DNA from: JAGTVG01 sp964389805
GTDB lineage: Bacteria; Bacteroidota; Bacteroidia; Cytophagales; Cyclobacteriaceae
Assembly: GCA_964389805.1 (NCBI GenBank)
Contig: CAYMFU010000145.1
Location: 1-12,125 of the forward strand
Length of the DNA: 12,125 nucleotides
Direction of reading: 5' to 3'
The translations under genes were made by a program, and so were the position numbers. Below the pieces are notes generated by a model that saw nothing but the letters and a program-made list of their open reading frames with translations, made no database searches and had not been told where the DNA came from. Numbering within the stretch: position 1 is the stretch's first letter; each line of letters begins with the position of its first letter. Shown in pieces: positions 7,139 through 12,125 of the stretch.

Positions 7139-9091
7139 ATGAGTAATAAAATAAATATAAAGTTTCCAGATGGAAGTGTCCGGTCATATGAGCAAGGAGT
7201 TACAGGATTTGAAATAGCCCAAAGCATCAGTGAAGGATTGGCCCGTATGGCTTTGTCTATAAAGGTTGATCATGAAGTATGGGATTTGAATCGGGAAATC
7301 ATAAAGGATTCTGAAGTAAAACTGCTAACATGGAGGGATATTGAAGGAAAATCTACTTTCTGGCATAGTTCTGCCCATTTAATGGCAGAAGCTTTAGAAG
7401 CTGTTTATCCAGGCATTAAATTTGGCATAGGCCCTTCAATTGACAATGGATTCTATTATGATGTTGATTTTGGTAGCCAGGAATTTGATACAGCTGATCT
7501 GGAAAAAGTGGAAAAGAAGATGCTGGAAATAGCCCGGCTTAAAAATCAGTATATCCGTGAACCAAAATCAAAAAAGGAAGCGATAAGTTATTTCAAAGAT
7601 AAGGGTGACGACTATAAGTTGGAATTGCTTGAAGATCTTGTCGATGGAGAAATTACTTTATATCATTCTGGAAATTTCATAGACTTATGTAGAGGCCCAC
7701 ATATTCCTGACACCAGCAATATAAAAGCCGTGAAATTATTGAATATAGCTGGAGCTTACTGGCGCGGGGATGAAAAAAACAAACAACTAACCCGCATATA
7801 TGGCATTTCCTTTCCAAAGCAAAAGGAATTAACAGAGTATCTGACATTACTTGAAGAGGCAAAAAAGAGAGACCATAGAAAATTAGGTAAAGAGTTAGAA
7901 CTATTCGCTTTTTCTGAAAAGGTGGGGCTTGGATTACCACTATGGTTGCCTAAAGGTACCCAATTGCGTGAAAGGTTAGAGAATTTCCTCCGCAAAGCTC
8001 AGGTGAAGGCCGGATACCAGGGTGTTGTTACACCTCACATTGGTCACAAAAAATTGTATGTGACCTCGGGACATTATGATAAATATGGAAAAGATTCCTT
8101 TCAACCTATTCAAACTCCAAATGAGAACGAAGAATTTCTTTTAAAACCAATGAACTGCCCGCATCATTGCGAAATATATGCTGTAAAACCAAAAAGTTAT
8201 AAGGAATTGCCCTTACGTTTGGCTGAATTTGGAACTGTATACAGGTACGAGCAAAGCGGTGAGTTACACGGTCTTACCAGGGTAAGGGGATTTACTCAAG
8301 ATGATTCGCATATTTTCTGTCGACCTGATCAGGTCAAGGATGAGTTTAAAAATGTTATTGATCTGGTTCTTTATGTATTTAAAGCACTTGGATTTGAAGA
8401 ATTTACTACTCAGATCTCTTTGCGCGATCCGGATAATAAAGATAAATATATAGGTGATGATGAAGCTTGGGAAAAGGCACAGAAGGATATTATTGAAGCC
8501 ACAGAGGAGAAAGGATTAAAAACAATAACCGTACTGGGAGAGGCTGCTTTTTATGGCCCAAAACTTGATTTTATGGTAAAAGATGCCTTGCAAAGAAGCT
8601 GGCAATTAGGCACCATACAAATAGACTACAATCTGCCAAAAAGATTCAATCTGGAGTATATAGGTGCCGACAATCAGAAACACAGACCGGTCATGATACA
8701 TCGGGCTCCATTCGGGTCTATGGAAAGATTTGTGGCTTTGCTGATTGAGCATTGTGGGGGTGATTTCCCATTGTGGCTTGCACCGGATCAGGTGGTTGTG
8801 ATTCCTGTGTCTGAAAAATATACCGAATATGCTGATAAAGTTTTCAAACAACTTGAAGTAAATGGCATTACCGGATATGTTGATAGCAGGGATGAAAAGG
8901 TAGGGAAAAAGATAAGGGATTCAGAAATAAATAAGATCCCTATGATGCTGATAGTAGGAGAAGCCGAAGAGAAATCAAATCAAATATCTCTCAGAAAACG
9001 AAAAGAAGGTGACGTGGGCAAATATGATCTTGAAGAATTTATTGAGTATTTTTCGGATGAAGTGGACAAAAGTCTGGAAAATGTCCAATAA
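7139..9091 (+). CDS. thrS: Threonyl-tRNA synthetase
   Basis: This cytoplasmic class II synthetase of 650 residues charges tRNA-Thr with threonine. Domains in order: TGS (about 1-65); editing domain with HSSAH (His76, His80) and CRGPH (Cys184, His188), which together form the site that removes misattached serine; catalytic core with motif 1 near 266-300, motif 2 RYEQSGE...RVRGFTQDD (369-389) and motif 3 HRAPFGSMERF (521-531); and a C-terminal anticodon-binding domain (about 548-645, with SRDEKVGKKIRDSE at 583-596). The three zinc ligands expected from the family are visible: Cys340 (MNCPHH), His391 (DDSHIFC) and His521. The enzyme looks complete and active. It starts on the base after the upstream TPR lipoprotein stop. 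The thrS-infC-rpmI-rplT order is widely conserved; here 141 bases separate thrS from infC and contain a separate promoter candidate. Confidence 0.97.
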   Translation: MSNKINIKFPDGSVRSYEQGVTGFEIAQSISEGLARMALSIKVDHEVWDLNREIIKDSEVKLLTWRDIEGKSTFWHSSAHLMAEALEAVYPGIKFGIGPSIDNGFYYDVDFGSQEFDTADLEKVEKKMLEIARLKNQYIREPKSKKEAISYFKDKGDDYKLELLEDLVDGEITLYHSGNFIDLCRGPHIPDTSNIKAVKLLNIAGAYWRGDEKNKQLTRIYGISFPKQKELTEYLTLLEEAKKRDHRKLGKELELFAFSEKVGLGLPLWLPKGTQLRERLENFLRKAQVKAGYQGVVTPHIGHKKLYVTSGHYDKYGKDSFQPIQTPNENEEFLLKPMNCPHHCEIYAVKPKSYKELPLRLAEFGTVYRYEQSGELHGLTRVRGFTQDDSHIFCRPDQVKDEFKNVIDLVLYVFKALGFEEFTTQISLRDPDNKDKYIGDDEAWEKAQKDIIEATEEKGLKTITVLGEAAFYGPKLDFMVKDALQRSWQLGTIQIDYNLPKRFNLEYIGADNQKHRPVMIHRAPFGSMERFVALLIEHCGGDFPLWLAPDQVVVIPVSEKYTEYADKVFKQLEVNGITGYVDSRDEKVGKKIRDSEINKIPMMLIVGEAEEKSNQISLRKRKEGDVGKYDLEEFIEYFSDEVDKSLENVQ

Positions 9092-9146
9092 ATTCCCTAT
9101 TATTGACCCATATCGGCCAAATATGTAAAAATTTCTATCATATTAG

Positions 9147-9179
9147 TTGTGAGATAAAATAAATTATTAGCGATATTTG
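9147..9179 (+). promoter_or_regulatory. Candidate Bacteroidota-type promoter for infC-rpmI-rplT
   Basis: A TTG at 9147-9149 is followed after 22 bases by GATATTTG (9172-9179), then C. This matches the Bacteroidota sigma-ABfr consensus of a TTG-like -33 element and TAnnTTTG -7 element with one mismatch in the latter (G for T at its first base). Transcription would begin around 9185, giving a leader of about 50 bases before the annotated infC ATG. It lies in the gap after thrS, so the ribosomal-protein cluster can be transcribed independently of the synthetase. This is consensus matching by eye only. Confidence 0.5.
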
Positions 9180-9232
9180 CACTTCATTTATTAAAAGCAG
9201 TTTAAACTATCAAACCAAGAAATAGATATGTA

Positions 9233-9760
9233 ATGAGGGGGAGGGTCGAGGAACCCTACCGAATCAATGATAAAATAAGAGCACCAAGAGTCAGGGTTGT
9301 AGGTGAGAATATTAATGTAGGGGTATATTCAATTGAAGAAGCCCTGCAAATAGCAAAGGGTATGAGTTTAGATCTTGTTGAGATCTCTCCGAAAGCTGAT
9401 CCTCCTGTTTGCAAAATCATCGATTACTCGAAGTTCAAATACGAACAAAAGAAAAAACAGAAAGAAATAAAGGCTAAGGCTCAGAGAACAGTGGTTAAAG
9501 AAATCAGATTCGGGCCTAATACTGATGATCATGATTTTAATTTTAAAACGAAGCATGCTTTAAACTTTCTGAAAGATGGTGCCAAGGTAAAGGCATATGT
9601 TCATTTCATTGGAAGAACGATTGTGTTTAAGGAAAGAGGTGAAATATTATTATTAAAGTTTATGCAGGAACTGGAAGATTATGGCAAAGTTGAACAGATG
9701 CCAAAATTAGAAGGTAAACGTATGACGGTAATATTATCGCCTAAAGGAAAAATTAAATAA
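9233..9760 (+). CDS. infC: Translation initiation factor IF-3
   Basis: This encodes 175 residues. IF-3 binds the 30S subunit, keeps subunits apart and checks start-codon/initiator-tRNA pairing. The N-terminal domain has YRINDKIR (9-16), VRVVGENINVGVYS (20-33) and LDLVEISPKADPPVCKIIDYSKF (47-68). A lysine-rich linker helix follows (YEQKKKQKEIKAK, 70-82), then the C-terminal domain with VKEIRFGPNTDDHDF (88-102), VKAYVHFIGRTIVFKERG (119-136) and EGKRMTVILSPK (160-171). Length is typical. The frame stays open upstream of the ATG back to a TAA at 9203-9205 and contains an ATC at 9209, so an eight-residue longer form from a non-AUG codon is possible. No Shine-Dalgarno site is visible for either start. 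rpmI follows after 13 bases. Confidence 0.96.
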   Translation: MRGRVEEPYRINDKIRAPRVRVVGENINVGVYSIEEALQIAKGMSLDLVEISPKADPPVCKIIDYSKFKYEQKKKQKEIKAKAQRTVVKEIRFGPNTDDHDFNFKTKHALNFLKDGAKVKAYVHFIGRTIVFKERGEILLLKFMQELEDYGKVEQMPKLEGKRMTVILSPKGKIK

Positions 9761-9773
9761 ATAAAACGGTAAG

Positions 9774-9968
9774 ATGCCTAAAGTAAAAACAAAGTCAGGA
9801 GCAAAGAAACGTTTTAAACTTACTGGTACGGGTAAAATTAAAAGAAAGCACGCTTATAAAAGCCATATCCTTACCAAGAAAGAGACAAAACGAAAGAGAA
9901 ATCTGGAACATGCGACATTGGTTGATAAAGCAGATGTTCCAAGAGTAAAAAAGATGTTGAACATCTAA
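9774..9968 (+). CDS. rpmI: 50S ribosomal protein L35
   Basis: This 64-residue, strongly basic protein has the family signature MPKVKTKSGAKKRFKLTGTGKI at its start, then KRKHAYKSHILTKKETKRKRNL. It belongs to the large ribosomal subunit and binds 23S rRNA. Length and N-terminus are exactly as expected for L35. The gene lies 13 bases after infC and 72 bases before rplT, so it is the middle gene of an infC-rpmI-rplT operon. In other bacteria this operon is repressed by L20; whether that holds here cannot be told from the gene itself. Confidence 0.96.
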   Translation: MPKVKTKSGAKKRFKLTGTGKIKRKHAYKSHILTKKETKRKRNLEHATLVDKADVPRVKKMLNI

Positions 9969-9992
9969 GGTTTAATGTGTAACCCGGCTTCT

Positions 9993-10018
9993 GGTATGTA
10001 AGACCCTAACAGGGCACC
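9993..10018 (+). promoter_or_regulatory. Hairpin in the rpmI-rplT gap, possible regulatory structure
   Basis: In the 72-base gap before rplT, CCCT (10004-10007) and AGGG (10011-10014) pair around an AAC triloop. GGT (9993-9995) can pair with ACC (10016-10018) outside it across an uneven internal loop. There is no T-run, so it is not a terminator. In Firmicutes and gammaproteobacteria, ribosomal protein L20 represses its own operon by binding structured leader RNA. A similar role here is only a suggestion, since the stems are short. Confidence 0.25.
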
Positions 10019-10040
10019 AACAGCCAAAAACGAATTAAAA

Positions 10041-10388
10041 ATGCCAAAATCAGTTAACAATTCAGCTTCAAAAGCAAGAAGGAAAAAGGTCCTCAAACAT
10101 GCCAAAGGTTATTGGGGAAGAAGAAAAAACGTTTGGACAGTAGCTAAAAATGCTGTTGAAAAAGGATGGACCTATGCTTACAGGGACAGAAAAGCAAAAA
10201 AGAGGGAGTTTAGAAAATTATGGATTCAGCGTATAAATGCCGGTGTTCGTGAATATGGAATGTCCTATTCAAAGTTTATGGGCGGCCTCAAGGAGTCAGG
10301 TATTGAAATCGACAGAAAGGTTTTAGCCGATTTGGCAATGAATCACCCTGAAGCATTTAAAGCTATCGTAGATAAAGTGAAAAAATAG
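10041..10388 (+). CDS. rplT: 50S ribosomal protein L20
   Basis: This 115-residue basic protein is needed early in large-subunit assembly, where it binds 23S rRNA. The N-terminal basic extension (ASKARRKKVLKHAKGYWGRRKN, residues 8-29) carries the characteristic GYWGRRKN motif. The globular part has YAYRDRKAKKREFRKLWIQRINAG (45-68) and a LADLAMNHPEAFKAIVDKVK end. Length matches the family. It is the last gene of the infC-rpmI-rplT operon: a strong intrinsic terminator follows 21 bases after the stop. The small TPR gene beyond lies on the opposite strand. Confidence 0.97.
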   Translation: MPKSVNNSASKARRKKVLKHAKGYWGRRKNVWTVAKNAVEKGWTYAYRDRKAKKREFRKLWIQRINAGVREYGMSYSKFMGGLKESGIEIDRKVLADLAMNHPEAFKAIVDKVKK

Positions 10389-10409
10389 TCATCCAATAAA
10401 ACACTGAAG

Positions 10410-10438
10410 AGCCGGATCAAAAAGTCTGGCTTTTTTTT
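10410..10438 (+). terminator. Intrinsic terminator after rplT
   Basis: AGCCGGA (10410-10416) pairs with TCTGGCT (10425-10431), seven pairs including one G-T wobble, around an eight-base loop, and runs into eight T (10431-10438). This ends the infC operon. The sequence also contains an overlapping inverted repeat, GATCAAAA (10415-10422) and TTTTGATC (10435-10442), which can fold on either strand and may help stop transcription arriving from the convergent TPR gene. Confidence 0.85.
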
Positions 10439-10471
10439 GATCAATGTATTCCTGACGAACGTGATTCGCTA

Positions 10472-10798
10472 TCACTCATCTGCATCGAATACGAAATTAT
10501 TATACGCATTCAATAATTCCTGATAGGTCTTAATTTCTCTCAGACGATTGGCAAGAGCAATCCCTTTTTTAAAAGCACTTTCTGCCTGCTCATTATCACC
10601 ATTCTTCAAATACAAATGAGCGGCCTGGTAATATACAGGCAAATAGTCAGGGTATTTATTCATGAGTATTTCAAACCTTTCGAGTGCCAGTTCTTCATCA
10701 CCTGTTTTGATATACTCCAAACCCAATGCGTATTGCAAAAATGTATCCTCTGGATCATCCTTTAGCAGATTTTTTAATTCATATATCCGATCATTCAT
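10472..10798 (-). CDS. Small tetratricopeptide-repeat protein
   Basis: This encodes 108 residues with no signal peptide or membrane segment, so it is likely cytoplasmic. It consists almost entirely of TPR helices: about 18-46 (DTFLQYALGLEYIKTGDEELALERFEILM), 51-81 (DYLPVYYQAAHLYLKNGDNEQAESAFKKGI) and a final helix 88-103 (EIKTYQELLNAYNNFV) that may cap the repeats. The tail is acidic (DADE). Two to three repeats form a small protein-binding module. It is convergent with rplT and divergent from etfB, with 77 bases between the two start codons. Small TPR genes next to etfBA are, to my recollection, a recurring arrangement in Bacteroidota, but I know of no demonstrated link to electron transfer. 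Function unknown. Confidence 0.85.
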   Translation of the reverse strand: MNDRIYELKNLLKDDPEDTFLQYALGLEYIKTGDEELALERFEILMNKYPDYLPVYYQAAHLYLKNGDNEQAESAFKKGIALANRLREIKTYQELLNAYNNFVFDADE

Positions 10799-10849
10799 TA
10801 TGTAATAATTTTAATTTGGAATATAGTTCTTTATCTTAATCAGGTGATA

Positions 10850-10857
10850 TAAATTTG
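10850..10857 (+). promoter_or_regulatory. Candidate -7 promoter element for etfBA
   Basis: TAAATTTG is an exact match to the Bacteroidota TAnnTTTG -7 consensus and lies 18 bases before the etfB ATG at 10876. Initiation about 6-8 bases downstream would leave a very short leader of about ten bases. No good TTG sits at the usual 19-22 base spacing upstream (a TTTG at 10815-10818 is too far), which weakens the call. Confidence 0.4.
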
Positions 10858-10875
10858 GATAAAATCTCAACATGT

Positions 10876-11613
10876 ATGAAAATTCTGGTTTGCATAACTC
10901 ATGTTCCTGACACAACGTCAAAAATTGCTTTTATAGATAATAACACAAAATTTGACAGCACGAATGTACAGTATATTATTGGTCCATATGAAGATTATGC
11001 GATATCGAAAGCTGTTGATATGAAATCTTCAAATAGCGCACATGTAACTGTGCTGAACGTGGGAAGATCCGAAGCCGATCCAAGTCTTCGGCGAGCACTG
11101 GCTCTAGGTGCCGATGAAGCGGTGAGGATAGATGCAGATCCAGATGATACTTTTTATGTAGCGTCACAAATCGCAAATCATGTTAAAGAAACACCCTATG
11201 ACCTTATATTGATGGGCAGGGAGTCTAGCGATTTTAATGGTGGAATAGTTCACTCCCTGGTAGGAGGCTTACTTGGCATTCCTGCTTTTTCACCCGTAAT
11301 GCAGCTTAATATCAGTGATGTAAAAGTGGAAATGACCCGGGAGATAGAAGGTGGTAAAGAGTATTTAGAAGCAAATTTGCCCCTGATTGCAGGTTGTCAG
11401 GAACCCATTGCTGAATGGAAAATTCCAAATATGAGAGGAATTATGACTGCCCGGACAAAACCTTTTCAGGTCGTTGAGGCATATGAATCTGAATCTCGAT
11501 CTATAAATAAAAGTTTCGAACTTCCTGCAGAAAAAGAAGGAATTCAGCTCATTGATCCTAATGATGTTGAAAAACTTCATGATTTGTTAAGGAATGAGGC
11601 CAAAGTAATTTAA
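10876..11613 (+). CDS. etfB: Electron transfer flavoprotein subunit beta
   Basis: This is the 245-residue beta subunit of the heterodimeric ETF, which takes electrons from flavin dehydrogenases such as acyl-CoA dehydrogenases and passes them toward the quinone pool. The family start MKILVCITHVPDTT is followed by GPYEDYAISKAVDMK (36-50), the nucleotide-fold stretch LRRALALGADEAVRID (71-86), DLILMGRESSDFNGG (109-123), GIPAFSPV (134-141) and the signature segment EIEGGKEYLEANLP...EPIAEWKIPNMRGIMTARTKP (157-196). I chose the ATG at 10876, where homology begins, rather than the in-frame TTG at 10855, which would add seven residues and coincides with a promoter-like TAAATTTG. etfA follows after nine bases. 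Whether this is a simple or an electron-bifurcating ETF cannot be judged from the sequence by eye. Confidence 0.93.
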   Translation: MKILVCITHVPDTTSKIAFIDNNTKFDSTNVQYIIGPYEDYAISKAVDMKSSNSAHVTVLNVGRSEADPSLRRALALGADEAVRIDADPDDTFYVASQIANHVKETPYDLILMGRESSDFNGGIVHSLVGGLLGIPAFSPVMQLNISDVKVEMTREIEGGKEYLEANLPLIAGCQEPIAEWKIPNMRGIMTARTKPFQVVEAYESESRSINKSFELPAEKEGIQLIDPNDVEKLHDLLRNEAKVI

Positions 11614-11622
11614 TCAAGTGCA

Positions 11623-12125
11623 ATGTCAACAATCGTATTTTTAGAAAAAGAAGGATCAAACATCAGGAAAACGTCCCTGGAAGCCATATCCTATGCCTGC
11701 GAGATATCGAAAATAGCAAACACTTCTGTAACTGGAGTGGCCTTTGGAGATCTGGAATCGTCACAATTAACTAAAACAGGAATTTATGGATGCGATAAGT
11801 TGATCCATGTAAATGAGCCAAGCTTTAACCAGGCGGTAATAAATGTATATGCCCATGCTCTGAATCAAATCATGATCGATGAAGCAGCAGATCTATTCAT
11901 AACCGCTCAATCTGCACTGGCTGATCCGATTGCTGCCAAAATTGCTATTTTACAGAAGGCTAGTATCGCAACTAATGTTTCGGAATTACCGAATATTGGA
12001 AGTGAATTTATAGTTCGAAGAAGTATTTACTCAGGAAAGGCTTTTGAAGATCTGGTTTTAACATCCCCAAAGAAGGTTATTTCAATAAAAAGAAACGCAG
12101 TTGGATTAATCGAGAATCAAAAGGA
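11623..12125 (+). CDS. etfA: Electron transfer flavoprotein subunit alpha, N-terminal part (cut by window edge)
   Basis: The frame starts at ATG 11623, nine bases after the etfB stop, and is open for 167 codons to the window end. It reads MSTIVFLEKEGSNIRKTSLEAISYACEI..., the alpha-subunit N-terminal domain, which packs against the beta subunit. Family-like features include an early VTGVAFGDLE strand, the DLFITAQSALADPIAAKIAI helix region (about 90-109), and VRRSIYSGKAFEDLVLTSPKKVISIKRNAVG (about 131-161), which matches the usual VRR.YSGKA...V...KKV...R.NA pattern. The C-terminal FAD-binding domain lies outside the window. The pairing with etfB makes the call secure; the gene is cut by the edge, not broken. 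Confidence 0.9.
   Translation, partial: MSTIVFLEKEGSNIRKTSLEAISYACEISKIANTSVTGVAFGDLESSQLTKTGIYGCDKLIHVNEPSFNQAVINVYAHALNQIMIDEAADLFITAQSALADPIAAKIAILQKASIATNVSELPNIGSEFIVRRSIYSGKAFEDLVLTSPKKVISIKRNAVGLIENQK

Noticed and set aside
8606..8851. 81-codon minus-strand frame within thrS
   Set aside because: It is antisense to the conserved motif 3 and anticodon-binding region of thrS; no independent evidence of coding.
9092..9146. Possible thrS terminator or T-box/leader structure
   Set aside because: Only a weak CATAT/ATATG pairing is present with no T-run, and there is no T-box-like conserved sequence.
1..12125. Mobile elements, CRISPR arrays, tRNA/rRNA genes, defence or biosynthetic clusters
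   Set aside because: I looked for transposase motifs, terminal inverted repeats, regularly spaced repeats, and tRNA-like cloverleafs and saw none; the genes are ordinary core functions.

Overview
The window is AT-rich and reads as a chromosomal housekeeping segment from a member of the Bacteroidota, possibly a Cytophagales-like lineage. The phylum call rests on five things: the ParE/ParC sequences look like the Bacteroidota topoisomerase IV type; clear Shine-Dalgarno sites are absent before most genes; promoter-like TAnnTTTG elements are present; lipoprotein genes are common; and small TPR proteins sit next to thrS and etfB. The genus cannot be fixed from sequence alone.

Layout: (1) Positions 1-827 hold a divergent pair. 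A lipoprotein gene on the minus strand runs off the left edge, and a four-helix membrane protein of unknown function lies on the plus strand. (2) Positions 1043-5898 hold parE and parC, 2 bases apart, encoding both subunits of DNA topoisomerase IV. ParC carries a long charged C-terminal tail that ends in a sliding-clamp-binding-like motif. A 39-codon reading frame with a signal-peptide-like sequence overlaps the parE start. (3) Positions 6032-9091 hold a TPR lipoprotein gene fused stop-to-start with thrS. (4) Positions 9147-10438 hold a translation cluster, infC-rpmI-rplT, with its own promoter candidate, a structured gap before rplT and a strong intrinsic terminator. (5) A small TPR gene on the minus strand is divergent from etfB-etfA, the two electron-transfer flavoprotein subunits. 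etfA is cut by the right edge.

Functionally, topoisomerase IV untangles replicated chromosomes. ThrS, IF3, L35 and L20 serve protein synthesis. EtfA/EtfB carry electrons from acyl-CoA and other dehydrogenases toward the quinone pool. I found no mobile element, CRISPR array, tRNA, rRNA or defence system. All gaps between genes are under 220 bases. The observations most worth following are the ParC C-terminal QLDLF motif, the small frame in front of parE, a possible non-AUG upstream start for infC, and the hairpin region between rpmI and rplT.
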